Source: Schizophyllum amplum (lineage: Eukaryota; Basidiomycota; Agaricomycetes; Agaricales; Schizophyllaceae). From it: a stretch of DNA of 56,155 bases. This document shows positions 1 to 12,390 of this stretch, piece after piece. The notes below the pieces were generated by a model, which did no database searches, was not told the DNA's origin, and worked only from the letters and a program-made list of their open reading frames with translations. The DNA is taken from positions 1-56,155 of the forward strand of contig VDMD01000143.1 of NCBI GenBank assembly GCA_007026445.1, in the 5' to 3' direction. The position numbers and the translations under genes are program-made. Within the stretch, counting starts at the first letter, position 1; every line of letters starts with the position of its first letter.

Positions 1-660
1 CTCCAGTGAATTCGGAGCACGTCGTCGCAGGAGACGAGACGTCTGAGAATTCGGAGCAAGACAGAGCAGGTGTGTTCTCAGCGCTAGAAATCCCATCCAA
101 GGCCAGCGAGAACCGGCGAGATTCATGAAGACTCGTCGCGAAGTCTTCAAAGTCGCCGACTGGCAGTATTTTGCGCGAATGGGGTTTCCCCGGACTGGCT
201 ATAGCCCCTGACAGAAGGCCAGAGGCAGCAGATACGCAGGCGTCGGAGGGATGTTGGAGATACGTCAAGTTGCCAATGATCTGTGCAGTGTGATCTTGTC
301 AAGACGAAGGCAAAGCTGCAAACGTACGACATGCTTACCGTGCTCGAGCGTTGGACGTCGTAAAGCATTATGAAGAATGAAATGAATGTCTACAAAAGAG
401 CGGGAAAGGATAGATATGTGCGAAGGCGGGGTAGTCTGTGTGGTGGCGAGAAGCAAGGAAGCGATCCGGCGGTAACCGAACAAGGATCTTCACGAAACGT
501 CACAATCACGAGAACGTGACATGTTCGTCAGACCCGCTCCGACTTGGGATTGAAGCGTCATCGTCACCGTCATGGCGCAGCGTCCCGCATATATAAGGCT
601 TACCCTGCCGCGCGTCTGTCCTTCAACCCATTCTTCGCACCCATAACATCGCTTCTGAAC
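1..660. other. intergenic sequence with promoter of the first gene
   Basis: I see no convincing gene here; the open frames on both strands are short and lack a recognisable product. A 12-bp direct repeat (gaattcggagca) occurs twice within the first 60 bases. A TATA-like element (tatataa, 590-596) lies about 65 nt before the ATG at 661 and is the likely core promoter of the small gene that follows. Confidence 0.6.
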
Positions 661-1145
661 ATGTTCCAATTCACTGCTGTCGCTTCCCGCAACGCTGCGC
701 GCTCTGCACGCGCCTTGCACATGACCCCCGTCGCCCGCAAGACTGTCACCGAGACTGTCAAGGAGGCGGCTGATACCGTACGTCTATGCCTATGCATACT
801 TCTTCATGTATTTGACTCGCGTTTAGCTCAACAAGAAGGTCGGTCAGGGTCTCGCGAAGGGCCTTGAGAAGGGGGAGCAAGCTACACAGTCTACGAAGGA
901 GACCATGAGTACGTCTTAACTCTTCGATGTATCTTCCCCATGGGACCCATCCTGACATGCGCATCAGACTCCACTGCATCCGCCACTAAGCAGGAAGGCA
1001 GATGAGACGTCAACACAGGCAGGCCACAAGGCCAACCAGGTAAGTGATTGCCCGTCGAAGACGACGGCGTCCTAAATATTTTTGATAGGCTGCCGCTGGC
1101 GCTCGCGAAGCCAAGGAAGACTTCAAGAAGAACGTGGAGAAGTAG
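661..1145 (+). CDS. small mitochondrial-type LEA-like helical protein
   Basis: Four exons (661-777, 827-908, 1002-1039, 1089-1145) give a 97-residue protein. All three introns are GT-AG, and the third acceptor was chosen because a nearer AG leads to an early stop. The N-terminus is rich in Ala, Arg and Ser without acidic residues, with the motif RSARALHMTPVARK, which is typical of a mitochondrial targeting presequence. The rest is an amphipathic, Lys/Glu/Ala-rich stretch (TETVKEAADT, GLAKGLEKGEQ, AREAKEDFKKNVEK) resembling LEA-type or mitochondrial stress-protective helices. I do not recognise a specific orthologue, and the function is inferred only from composition. The gene is too fragmented by introns to show as one long frame. 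Confidence 0.75.
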
Positions 1146-2011
1146 ATCAAAGGACATTCATCGTGCTTATTGCAATGTAATTATAGCCTCCCGCAATTGG
1201 ACTTCGTCTTTGCGCAACTACTGGAAGCTGAGCGCTGAGTGTACCTTTCGACTTGCAGCGTCAAGGTCAAGTACATTATATCCAATGCAATTCAAAGACC
1301 TGTGTTATGTTACTTTAACTTATGTAAGGCTGGCCCGCAAGCATAGGCTACATATACTCGGTGGGCGGGATGAGCATGCATACTGCGGCGTGCCAGCGGC
1401 GTGCGTAGGTCACTTGCACGGCGCGGCGCGAGCCGCACGACCAACGTTCGGCCTTACCCGAGGCCTTCTCCATAAAGAAAGCATTGTACTAGGCTTCAAG
1501 TTCTTGGCGATGCGATACTTCCCGTAGGACAAGGTCCACCGGCGCTTCTCCTACATCTGACTCCATACTTAAGTACGTGTATACAGCATTGCGGTCAACG
1601 TGTGAGGTCGAGGGAGAAATAATGTCCAGTAAGAAAAATGACTATCAGCACAAAGCCTGTCGCCCCCAGCAGCGAGATCCCATGCAACGACCTGATGAAG
1701 GATAGCGAGCAGGAGAAAAATAACGTTAAGCACATCGTAAGTTAACTGCAGATCCATGATATGTATAGATGAAAAGAATGCGTAGGATACAGGGTAGTGA
1801 CTAGAGGTAAGATGCAGGACAGCGGCTGGACGGGATGCAGGACAGCAAAAATTGGCCAGGGGAACCTAATTGAGGAAAGCGGAATCGACGACTATCGCGT
1901 TTGGCACTACTGAAGCGAGTCAAGCAAGACGGGCCAGTGCGCAAGACACGCTAATATGCAAAACGCGCCAATACGCAAGACGCGCCGATAGGCGAGGCGC
2001 GAGGCGACCGT
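1146..2011. other. intergenic, nothing recognised
   Basis: This region lies between the small helical-protein gene and the convergent membrane-protein gene. It contains an open frame with a plausible length (from 1048) but that frame crosses exon 4 of the upstream gene out of phase and shows no protein-like composition. A short imperfect repeat of 'caagacgcgcca' units lies near 1926-1990. I see no RNA gene. Confidence 0.5.
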
Positions 2012-3739
2012 CTACCTCTTCCTATCCGGCATCGCGCGCGCCGCCACCCCGGACGCCGTCGACGGCCCCGCCTCCAGCTCGTACGCCGGCGGCGGCACGT
2101 CCATGTCCTCGTGCGCCGCCGCCACGTCCCCGTGCGCCACAGAGTCCTGCACCGGCGAGCTGACGTGGATCGCCATACTGCCCGCCAGCGCGTCGGACGG
2201 CTGCGAGCGGTGCGATGGTCCAGATGTCGACCCCGATCCTACGCCCGACACTGAACCCGGCCCCGAAGATGACCCCACGTCGACCTGCTTCCCGTGTGGC
2301 AAATACCCCGCCTGCGACCCGTACGCCCGCGAAGAAGGCGCCTGCGTCGAAGGCGCGTACGCAGACCCGGATTGCGCGTGCGTCTGTGCAACGGGCGAGT
2401 AGCCCTGCGCTTGCGGGGTGTTTGTATACAGTTGGGACGGCGCCCAGCCTTCGTTTCCTGACGTTGGCGAGATCGCGGTGTCGGAGTGAGGCCCGCGGCC
2501 GGAGGAGGAGCTGGGCGGGTAGGTCATGCTACCCGCGACGACGGCGTCAGGGTAGTAGGACGACGCGGCGTCCGTCGGGGCATATTGGGACGTGTATTGG
2601 TTTTGAGGGGCGTATTGAGACTGGGAGGCATATTGGCCTTGCGCTTGGGGTGTATATTGTCCTTGCGGTGCGTATTGGCCCTGCGGCGCGTATTGAGCTT
2701 GTGAGGGGTATTGACCCTGGGATGCCGGGCCCTGATTTGCCGCCCAGGCGGCGTCTTGAAAGGGTTCGATGGGGCTGTCGAGGCGAGTCGATGTGCGCCT
2801 TTGCGAATGCTTCCGCCGGCGGTAGAAGAAGACGCCAACGGCGACTAGCCCGAGCACGGCGGCCACGCCCACGACGACACCCACGATGACTGGCTTCTTA
2901 CTGCTCGAAGTATTCGACGACTCAGGATCTGCTGTCGACTGATCGCCACTGCCCGAAGACTGGCTGTCTTTGTCGTTGTCGGAGGACGGGCTGTCTTCGT
3001 CATCGTCGTACCTGTAAGGATATAGAAATATCGGGGTTAGCACTCGGGCAAACGGGCGTGGGTGGGGTCCCACGCACGTATAGACGATGTAGTCGAGGAG
3101 GATGAGCGACTTGATGCCGTTGACGTGCCCGTTCTGGATGGTGAGGTTGTGCCGCCCGGAGTCGAGCTCGTCCGAGGAGAAGACGGAGACGTTGTAGTCG
3201 TACCCCGGCTCGCCGGGCGCAATCTTGGCGAACGTGCCCGCGATGTTGCCGTCGATCCAGAATGTCATGTCGGAGTTGCCCGTTGGACTGGTCTCTGTCC
3301 TGGCTAAGGCGCAGAAGACGTACACGGCGGTCCCTGCGGGGTGGGGGCGGGGTCAGCGGGACTCGGGGTAGCTGGCGCGTACGGCTGACGCACCTGTGAA
3401 CTGAAAGGACGCAGAGAGCGTCTGGTTTGGGAAGTCATTGCTCCCCGGCTCCTTGTTGAACTGTGTGCGAGTTAGCCCAATGATTTCGACGACGAGGGAA
3501 GGGGATGGACGCACCGTGCTATCGTGCCAGGTGCCGCCGACGAGGTTCGACTCCGCGGGGTGCGCGGTGCACCCGTCGCACTGGGTGCCGTCCTTCCAGG
3601 CGCCAGTGGGGTAGTAGGTGATCTCATTGCCGGTCGTGTCATCCGTCCCACTGTCGTCGATCGTGACATTGTGCAGAGCGGCCTGCGCGCAGGAAGCCAG
3701 TGCGAGCCAGGCGAAAAACGAGTGGCGGAGGCAGTGCAT
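2012..3739 (-). CDS. type I single-pass membrane protein with Gln-Tyr-rich cytoplasmic tail
   Basis: Four exons on the minus strand (3739-3515, 3460-3394, 3333-3078, 3011-2012) give 515 residues. The N-terminus is a signal peptide ending near CAQA. The ectodomain (about residues 22-185) starts HNVTIDDSGTD, has a CDGC pair and many N-glycosylation sequons, and resembles the galactose-binding-like ectodomains common in basidiomycete surface proteins. An acidic Ser-rich stalk leads to one transmembrane helix (VIVGVVVGVAAVLGLVAVGV) followed by the stop-transfer cluster YRRRKH. The tail carries repeated QYAPQG/QYTPQ units and ends in low-complexity Ser/Gly/Pro sequence. This layout suits a cell-wall or stress sensor, but that role is inference. 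No enzyme motif is present. Confidence 0.85.
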
Positions 3740-5216
3740 GGGGAGTCCAGCTCGCGGCGGAGGCGAAAGTGGGGGAGGATGAGGAAAGGGGGTATGAGGG
3801 AAGCTGTGGAGGAGGGGGGGAGGCGGGGAGGGTGCCCAGTGCAGGCCGTGGGGACAAGCCTTGTTTGTCGACGGCGCCGGACGGGGGACGCCATCTGATG
3901 CTTATCTAAGTGAGGACGAAACACCGGCGTTGCAGCCGTGGCTCCGGGAGGGGGAAGGGTTCTCGGTTGATTCTGGGACTGTTGCTGCCGGACGCTCATG
4001 TTCCTCGGTGAGCAACTGAGGATCATCAGAGTCAACGCTTGGTCTGCGCGCACTCGGGGACGTTGGCTTATGCGTAGCGCTACATAGATATTGGGCGCAC
4101 AGGTGACGATGGCACGATGTTCCGTCTTCAAATTCATACGTGGTGATATCTTCGCTTTCCGTCGTTTATGTACACAACTTTCAGGTCATGACTTCCCAGA
4201 GGTGGATAGCTAAGTACTCACCGGCCAAGTTGAATAACGCCTGCGAGGGGCAATCTCCCAGAATTTTCAGCTAGCTGCCCGGTGCGCTGCTTGATGGGAC
4301 CGGGCGCGCCCTCTGCGCCCGCACTCGCGCCATCACGACGCCGCGTCAGGCAATCCCAGGATCATTGGGCTCTTTGCCGTTGTATGGGGGGAGCAGAAGA
4401 GTCGAAAACGTGTTGCCGAGACTCGAAGCATACTCCTAGGCCTGAAGATCTTGCGTATGTAGAAAGAGAGCTCAAGGTCAACCATACTCGGATGAACTGC
4501 GCTTTGCTTCCCCATAAAGAAGGCCTTGTTCTCACCACGTGCCCATGGGTCTTGTGGCATTGCATTGCCGTCCGCCACATTCATTTCTATCCCAAGCCTG
4601 CGTCATCTTTGGCCCCTTCTTCTTACTCCCAACGCCCATCATGCAGCCATCTTTGCCTCCATGAGGCTTCGGTCTGCCTTTCGTTGAAGTCTTGTTGCAG
4701 TCGCTGAGCGGCATGTCATGCCTGTCCGCTGCCCTTCCCGGTCGCCCGATGTAACTGCCTGCAATCGGCACTCATCGATCTCGGACCTCGGCTTGAGCGC
4801 TGCAGCGGAGCTCATATATGGCTCGTTCAGACCAGTGATTTTCGCCTGCCGAAAAGAGACCAAAGGGAAGTCCAAAATGGGCTTCATGTACTTATCGCTA
4901 TCGCGTTTTCATCGTCATCACAAGGACCTGGCGGTGCTGTCACGGGTTAATTCCTGCCGCCATGTCCTCAGTGCTGCGAGAACGTTGACCGAGGAGGAAA
5001 GCGAGCAGATATCCTGGTCTGCGCGGACACGAGAGCGCTCTGGGCAAGGATGACACCGGGTGCGTTACGCCTCGGGCAGCACGTGCGGAAGAAATCAATT
5101 TGGCGGTGGTTCGATGTTCTGGAGGATATCAGCGGCGGCTGAGTGGTTCCCGGTGCTGTTTGTTCTTGACCGCCACCCCGCACTCCGCACCCTCCGAGTC
5201 CTCCCTCCGGCCCGCC
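3740..5216. other. 1.5-kb divergent intergenic region
   Basis: This is the shared upstream region of the membrane-protein gene (-) and ERG5 (+). Overlapping open frames of up to 221 residues exist on both strands, but none has a recognisable domain. The longest on the minus strand runs through the first exon of the membrane protein in the wrong frame. A GA-rich purine tract lies around 3760-3830. I found no clear TATA box for either gene. Confidence 0.5.
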
Positions 5217-7063
5217 ATGGCCAACGTCCACTCCCCCGGCGTTGCCGTCCCCTCCGCTGCCGAGACCCCGCTCTACAACATGTCCTCGCCCTCCCACTCC
5301 TTCCTGCCCCAGACGCAGACTGGGGGCGGCACATGGCTCTACACCACCGCCGCCATCATCCTCTCGCTGCTCGTTCTCGAGCAGACCGTGTACCGCGTCA
5401 AGAAGCGCCATCTCCCGGGCGCATCCTGGACTATCCCGATCATTGGCAAGTTTGCGGACTCGCTCAACCCGACGCTCGAGAACTATATGAAGCAATGGCA
5501 AATGGGCGAGCTCAGCGTCGTTAGCGTGTTCAACATGTGAGTTTGCATCTGTCGTGTTGCGAAGAATTTACTGATAGGCTCCCAGCTTCATCGTTATGGC
5601 CGCCTCAAACGACTATTCGCGCAAGATCTTGAACACGCCTTGCACAGAGCCCGCCCTGGTGAACTCGGCAAAGCACGTTCTCCTTCCTGAGAACTGGTAC
5701 GTGTCTCCGCTTCTGTGCCATCGCATCTCTTAACCTCCTTATAGGGTCTTCCTTAACGGCAAGGCGCACGTCGAGTACCGCCGTGGGCTCAACGTCCTCT
5801 TCACCCGCAAGGCCATTGGGTAAGCTCCTTACTGCGCCTCTTTCCCACCAAGCTAACTCAACCCCAGCAACTATGTCGAAATTCAGGACCGCATTGCTAA
5901 GGAGCACCTCAAGGAGTGGCTCCAGCGCTCGACTGCGTCCGGCAAGTCCTTCCCCATCATGATGGACGCCCGCCACCTGAACATGGTCACCTCCCTCCGT
6001 GTCTTCTGCGGCATGTACATCCCCGACGAGGCTACGCAGGAGATTTCGGAGAAGTACTGGAACATCACCCTCGCGCTCGAGCTCGTCAACTTCCCCCTTC
6101 CGCTCCCTGGCACCAAGATCTACCGCGCGATTCAGGCTCGCAAGGTTGCTATCAAGTGGCTCGAGCATGCTGCGCACGAGTCCAAGATCGCTATGGCTGC
6201 CGGCAAGCCCACGAGCTGCTTGCTTGATGAGTGGAACCGAGTGCTCGCGGACCCGACGTACAAGGGCCGCAAGGACTTCAATGACCTTGAAATGGCGCTT
6301 GTCGTGTTCTCCTTTTTGTTTGCGAGCCAGGACGCGATGAGCAGCGGTCTCACGTTCGGCTTCCAGCATCTCGTGGATCATCCCGCCGTCCTTGCGAAAG
6401 TCCGGGAAGAACTTGACCGCGTCGTCGGCTCCGACGCCAGCACCCCTCTTACCCTCGACCTCCTCGACCAGATGCCCTACCTTCAGGCTGTCGTCAAAGA
6501 GAGCATGCGTGTCCGCCCGCCCGTGACTATGGTTAGTCCTTTACCTTCCGAGCTTCATAGTGCTCACCGCGATTCTTCTCCACAGGTGCCATACAAGGCC
6601 ATCAAGCCATTCAAGATCCGCGACGACTACACCGTCCCAGTCGGCTCCATGATCATCCCCACCTTCTACAACTCACTGCACGACCCGGAGGTCTTCCCCG
6701 ATCCCGACGCGTTCCTGCCCGAGCGCTGGCTCGATCCCGAGGGCTCAGCAAGCCAGAACCCGAAGCACTATCTTGTGTTCGGCAACGGCGCGCATCGGTG
6801 CATCGGGAACGAGTACGCGCTGATGAACATCGCGCTGGTGCTTGCAAATGCGGCGATGATGATGGAGTGGGAGCACGATGTGACGCCGGATAGCTTCAAA
6901 GTCAAGTGAGTGTCTTGTTCTAGTTCTCATCTTCTGAATGAAGGTGTTGTTGGTCGGAAGGAGCACGGTGGCTGACGTGGTATACAGAATGATCGCGACC
7001 TTGTTTCCCGCCGATGACTGCAAGATGAAGTTCACGCCCCGTGTCGCCGCCGGCTCTTCATGA
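5217..7063 (+). CDS. ERG5: cytochrome P450 CYP61, sterol C-22 desaturase
   Basis: Six exons (5217-5536, 5586-5696, 5745-5819, 5868-6531, 6586-6905, 6988-7063) give 521 residues, the usual length for Erg5. The enzyme introduces the C22-C23 double bond in the side chain late in ergosterol synthesis, in the ER membrane. A membrane anchor (WLYTTAAIILSLLVLEQTV) lies near residues 38-57. The I-helix motif FASQDA (near 319), which is a CYP61 signature, replaces the usual AGxxT. ExxR (ESMR) lies near residue 379, PERW near 434, and the haem loop FGNGAHRCIG with its Cys ligand near 461. All five introns are GT-AG and in phase. No lesion is seen. The family assignment is secure. Confidence 0.95.
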
Positions 7064-8005
7064 CCGTCGTGAGCGGTATGGTACGCAGGATTCTCGGAGC
7101 AGCATGAAGAACAATCAAATCACTAGGGGTTAATAACCTCAACGACATCATCCGGGAGCGCGTACGACTGCCTGCGAGTTTCGTGCGACCGCGACCACTT
7201 GCACTATGCGGGAGATTCATTGCACTACCTCCTTGCACTACTACTTGCACTACGCGGGCGACTACCCAACGCTCGCTCCTCCACATTCATGTTCTCTTAT
7301 CGTATAACTTAGAAGAGCGTTCGCATTAGAGTGGACCGTGGTCATACTTTGGCACATGCGCCGTGCTGTAATAGACAATCATAGAGTTGTCCTATCTTGT
7401 TGGGTGAGTACGTCGCTAGTGTTGTCAGTAAGTAAGGTATATGTAAGAGCTTGGATGGCGTCGAGTCGCTGAGATGCATCAATGGGCTGAGATACAATCG
7501 GGAGTTGTACTTACTTTAGAGGACTTAAGCTCTCAAACGAGGATTACCTCGAGAAAACGGTGCAAGAGCTACAAAACCTGCTTCGGAGAGATCGGGAACC
7601 AGAATCGGTGTGAGGCTTACCGGTTTCTTGAGAAGCTAGAATAGTCGAGCAATATATTAGTTTGATTCAGTACCTTCCCCCTTCTCGCGAGTCGATAGTT
7701 TGCCTTCGCATTCTCGGAATTCGATTTACCGCCGCCAGAAGTTCAACGTTCAACGTTCAACATTGACTCTGAGTGTTTATATGGGGATGACCCCGGCTCC
7801 GATGTGTGATGGTGTGATGGGAAGGTTAGTCACACACAATTGATGGCGGCGCTTGCCGGTGAGATAGTTCTGGCCATCGCCGCTACCTTTCAACTTGAAC
7901 TTGACCATCATCGTCAAAACACCGACCATCGAATCTCCGCCTCTACGTCTCCTCCAAGCTCATCCCTACACCCGCTTTATCTAAGCTACACCCGCTTCAT
8001 TCAAG
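7064..8005. other. intergenic, 7-bp triplet repeat upstream of FunK1
   Basis: No gene is recognised. Three exact tandem copies of gttcaac lie at 7741-7761, about 245 nt upstream of the FunK1 start. A light repeat of 'cactacgcggg/cactacctcc' type lies near 7198-7260. The segment 7840-8005 is open but reads poorly and is treated as leader sequence. Confidence 0.5.
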
Positions 8006-10808
8006 ATGCCATGCAGGGCGGCCCGCGGTGGCCAGGACCCGAGCCGTTTGCAGTACGACTGCTTTAGCCAGTTCTACTCTGACTTCGCGGAAGGGTGGGA
8101 GCGCTTGGCGGAGTCTGACATCAACGCCCTCCTTGAAGATCTACAGGCGTCTGGTACAATCGCGGATGGGGAATGGACTGCACTCCTTGAGCGCCCGAAG
8201 CAGCGAGAAGATGCGCATTTCTCAGGGCTGGAGACGATATTCGAGGACGTGCTCTCGGCCGCGGAGGACAGATTTTCATCCAGATTCTCTCGTGACTCTC
8301 GAACAACACGCTTTGTATGCAAACCAAGGCAAACGACACCCTCTATGCCCTCTGCGTCGGCCTCCGAGACACGCCGCGTTAATGCCATGATCTTACGGGT
8401 CCAGCCGTCCTGCCCCGAGGTTCCAAAGGCTTGCGGGTCCGCGCACAATGCGGTAGTCAAGCTCCGCCGACTGGGCCAAACAGCGTTCATGGCTGATGTT
8501 GTGAGCAGTGGCGAGTTCAGCCTGTGTCACGACATCTCCGACACGCGCAAGGTGCGCCGCCAAATCATCTCTGATGAAATACTGAACTCTAATCGGACAT
8601 TGTCCTACAGAATGAGGATAGGACACTCATACACGCTGCGCATACGCTGTTCAACGACGGGGGACGGGACGCTATGTTCGCGTTTACTATCGAATGGACG
8701 AAAATGCGCATAAGTTGGAACAACCGCTCTCATTCTGCATTCACACGGGTCTTTGATATCCATGCGGTGCGTATCCGATCGAATTCTGTCTTTTGTCGTC
8801 GTCTGAATCTGTTACAGGAGCCTGCCGAGCTCATTCACTTCATCCTGTTCATCTCCTACGCTCAGTTGAGCCAGCTGGGGTTCGATCCCACCGTCCGTCG
8901 CGTCGTCGACAAGGAAGGCTTGCTGCAATACCAGTTCGACTTTTACAATGCACAGAAGGCCGTCACCACCACCTACGAGACCCAGCGCATACTCGTAGAC
9001 AGCGAAGAAAACGCGCTTCAATATCGTGCTACGCGCGTGTTCGCTGTTCGCCGAGTTCTGGTCAACGCCGAACTAGCCAAGGACAGGATCCTGGACGACG
9101 AAGTTCAGGTGCTACGAGATTGTTGGCCCGGGTCAGAGGACGAGGACGAATCTGCCATACAAAAGCGTCTCCTGGATGGGCTCGATGCCTGGCCAGATAT
9201 CAAGCAGCATTTTCTGGACATCGAAGAAGACGACGTCGTTATGATACCTCCTTGCGAAGGACAAGCATCGCTCGCCGCTCCATATTTGGCGTACTACTGT
9301 CTGCGAAAGCATTGCCGGACCGTGTACAAGCAGTTATGCACTGATCTCTATAACATTTACAACCCCGCCCTCTTCTTCTTTGCCCTCAGCCAAATCATCA
9401 AAGGTGCGCAGCGCGCTATCTTGTTGAAGGCTGGTCGAGTCGCTGACTGTTTCTACATATGTAGTGCTCCGCCACTTCAAGCTCGCGGGATTTCTATACC
9501 GCGACGTGAGCCCCGGAAACGTTCTTCTTCACCATAAATCTGGCAAATTGCCTCCATCGGTGGACGTAACTAAACCTGAGGATTGGCTGACAAAAGTCAC
9601 CGATCTCGAGTTCGCCAGGCCATATCTGGACGATTCCCTCGACTACGGGAAAGCTGTGGTACGCATACCACCCGCTTCCGGCAGTCGAAAGCCTCATTGA
9701 CATTCTCGGCGCTTTCCAGGGCACTGGGCACTACGTCGCTGTGGAAGTGCAATGTGAGCAGTACAAATTCCGCCGCCCAAAGAGAATGTCCGCCAGCGAG
9801 CGATGTGAAGCGCGTCTCACAAGCAAGCCCGAGCCCGATTTTGCCTACAACTTCTACCACGACGTCGAATCGGTTCTTTGGCTGGCGCTCGAATTCGTCT
9901 TCACCCTGATGTCTCCGAAGATCAAGGATCTCACAACGCAGACTGGGCGCGAAGCCAATAATTCACTGTACAGACATGCGTGTGGGATGCGTGTGCATCC
10001 GAAGCTCGACGTTCGTGAAAAGCGCACGGCTTATATCAAGGAAGCGTACGACACCCGGAACCTGCACTACACTCTTCGGCACGTGTATGGCGACGACACG
10101 CCGCTCAAGAAAGTGCCGGAGCTCGTCACGTCTCTCCGCGAGGCCTATCATGATCTGGAGGACAACTTCGGCACGGACCTTGTCGCACTTACGAACGGTC
10201 GCACAGCGATCAATCCCAAGCACTTCAAGGACGACATCTACGACAAAATGGAGGCGGCATTCCTTGATATCAGCAACTTCTACGCGCAGCCCGACAACGC
10301 TGAGGTTTTTGTCATGATCTCTGGACCGCCTGCGCACCCTTCGGCTGGATTCGATTTCGACTGGGACGCCCCGGATGACACGGATGAAGAGGGGCCGGTG
10401 AGCTCTCGGGAAGACGACTGCAAGCAGTCTCAAGTGACTAAGCAACAAGGCGCAAAGGCGCGCGAGCGTGCGAAGCAAAAGGCTGGAAACCCAAAGGCTT
10501 TGAAGATTGCCGATGCACTTGTTGCTAATGACGAGATTCCTGCCGAGGTGACTCTGGATTCGGTGCCAGAGGGTCGTGCCACGAGGAGCAAGCGGAAGCG
10601 CAACGCAACTGAGCAGCCAGAGGAGGCGCCTGCTACCAAACGTAAGCGCAACCCACCCCTGCCAACTCGTGCATCTGCGCGCATAGCTGCCAAACAGAAG
10701 GCCATTGCGCAAGGGACTTCGAACGTCACTCCCGGATCAACAAACCGTTCTATAATGACAGGGATGAAGCAAGCGGCGAGGGAGAAGGGCAAGGGGCGCA
10801 AAAGGTAG
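8006..10808 (+). CDS. FunK1-family fungal protein kinase (copy 1)
   Basis: Five exons (8006-8551, 8611-8766, 8818-9403, 9465-9658, 9720-10808) give 856 residues. The kinase core is split between exons 3 and 5. The catalytic loop reads YRDVSPGN (near residue 441), the form typical of FunK1, and the metal-binding DFG is DLE in VTDLEFA (near 475). GTGHYVAVEV follows in the activation segment. An N-terminal helical region and a C-terminal tail with several basic clusters (KRKRN, RASARIAAKQKA) flank the core; the tail is probably nuclear-targeting. Exon structure and sequence match the minus-strand copy at 14.9-17.9 kb, including a 156-nt exon 2 in both. FunK1 kinases are expanded in multicellular basidiomycetes; their substrates are unknown. 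The first ATG of the frame was taken as start. Confidence 0.92.
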
Positions 10809-11035
10809 ATGTAGAGCTATGTAATTGAACTTCAACCGGTGTTAGAAAGTCGAACTTGAAGTTGCGCGTGCATGTCATGCGATCGCGTGCGAACACGTCA
10901 GAGGGAACGTTCGCGTGAGTTCCGGCGCTTGTTTCTTTCCACCAACTTCAGCAGACTCTTCATTGTAGTCACTGCTGCTACTCTTTGACGTTCTTCACGA
11001 TCGTACGACGGCGTTGATCAGTCTACTCTGGCAAC

Positions 11036-12075
11036 ATGGACGACTTCATGCGAGAACTCCGAAAGATCCCCCCGGTCACTCGTTTCCTATGCTTCTCCTC
11101 GCTGGCAGTGACGGGGACCACCCTGATGAATATCGTGAGCTCGTATAAAGCCCTGTATGTGCGGGATCTCGTGCTACGCAGATTCGAGGTGCGGGACCTC
11201 GAGGCTTAGTTAGTGATCTTGATTACTGAAAGCGCTATAAGGTGTGGCGATTGTACACCAGCTTTTTCTTGGGGGGTGAGCACGGAGTGTGCGCGTGTAG
11301 AGAGCATGGAATGCTGACCCAGCAAGCACCATAGGTGGCGGGATCAACTATATCTTTGAGCTGGTCATGCTCTAGTACGTTGCCTCGCTTATGGACTTGC
11401 CACATTCACTGACCCTCATGCCCCAGCCGAACCGCAACCGAGCTCGAGGAAGGGCCGTACGTACGACGCTCCTCCGACTTTGCATGGCAGCTCTTCCTCG
11501 CCAACATTGCGACCATCGTACGCGTTACCCTTCTCTCCCAATCCATCTCTGACCTCCATCCCCCAGATCGCATCCACGCCGCTGAACCCATACATCTTCG
11601 CGCGGCCCATGCTCGTTTGCCTCACGTACCTTTCCTCCCAGCTTGCACCGGCCGGCGCGCAGAGCAGCCTCTTCGGCCTCGTCACCTTCCCCGTGCGCTA
11701 CTTGCCGTTCGTCATGATCGGCCTTGACCTCCTTATGGGCGGGCCGGGGGCGGCTGCGCAGAGCTGCGTCGGCGCTGCCATTGGCCACCTCTGGTGGTGG
11801 GGTGTATGGGGTGCGAGCCTCGGGGGTCAGGGATATCTGAGTGGTGCGTGCTGCTTTCGTCTCATTGTATGAGGTGCGATGCTAACGTTCGCGCTGCAGC
11901 GTTTGGTGAGGCACCACGCTGGCTGAGGAACCTCTTTGGTGAGAGCGGGGCTCGTGGGGGCGATGACGGCTTCAGGATGGGTGGTACGGGTGTGCAGGTG
12001 ATCCCTCCGCGCCGAACTGCTGCGTCGGGGTCGACGAGCGGGCACAACTGGGGCTCGGGCAGGCGCCTTGGGTAG
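11036..12075 (+). CDS. DER1: derlin, ER-associated degradation membrane protein
   Basis: Six exons (11036-11188, 11242-11275, 11335-11374, 11427-11517, 11567-11843, 11900-12075) give 256 residues. The N-terminal IPPVTRF motif and WRLYTSFFLGGGGINYIFELVML are derlin hallmarks. They are followed by RTATELEEG and a WWWGVWG-containing rhomboid-like bundle without the catalytic Ser/His pair. Derlins help extract misfolded proteins from the ER membrane for Cdc48-driven degradation. The C-terminus is Gly/Ser-rich and ends SGHNWGSGRRLG, which resembles the SHP box (FxGxGxxL-type Cdc48-binding motif) only loosely. The choice between Der1 and Dfm1 orthology is open. The gene lies 314 nt before the PNGase A-type gene on the same strand. 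Confidence 0.93.
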
Positions 12076-12390
12076 TGCTAGCTGAACGCTTGCAAAATTG
12101 TATTTATACGTGCTTTGGACGAATGGAATGTGCTTCTGCTGCTCATTGCTGTCTGCGAACAAGAAGTAAGCGCACTTCCCGTTTGTGAAGGTCATTGAAT
12201 GAACGCGTCGCGTCGCGTCGCGTGAGGTCGCGTGTTGCTTCTACTGGCCGGGCCTTGTTCCGTGCGCTCACTTGCCTATCGATATCTCTGTTGTTCCCAT
12301 GTGCACAGCGGCATTCCCTCGGGCACTCAGAGTCATGCTGGCGATTGGCTTCTCTTTGTTCCCTCCGTGTACAGGGACAAGCACCCAACG
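12076..12390 (+). promoter_or_regulatory. short upstream region of the amidase with CGCGT repeats
   Basis: The 315-nt gap between derlin and the amidase carries four tandem CGCGT units (12204-12223), giving an ACGCGT box at 12203-12208 and a further cgcgt just downstream. ACGCGT is the MluI cell-cycle box bound by MBF in yeasts. Whether it acts that way here is inference. Confidence 0.35.

Noticed and set aside
1048..1527. 159-residue open frame on the plus strand
   Set aside because: It overlaps exon 4 of the small helical-protein gene in another frame and has no protein-like composition or conserved motif.
2103..2402. Cys/Asp-rich frame opposite the membrane protein tail
   Set aside because: It is an antisense shadow of the Gln/Ser/Gly-rich cytoplasmic tail.
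3541..3560. ggttcgactcc, resembling a tRNA B box
   Set aside because: It lies inside an exon of the membrane protein, and no A box or cloverleaf can be drawn around it.
3472..4137. 221-residue minus-strand frame
   Set aside because: It reads through exon 1 and intron 1 of the membrane-protein gene in the wrong frame.
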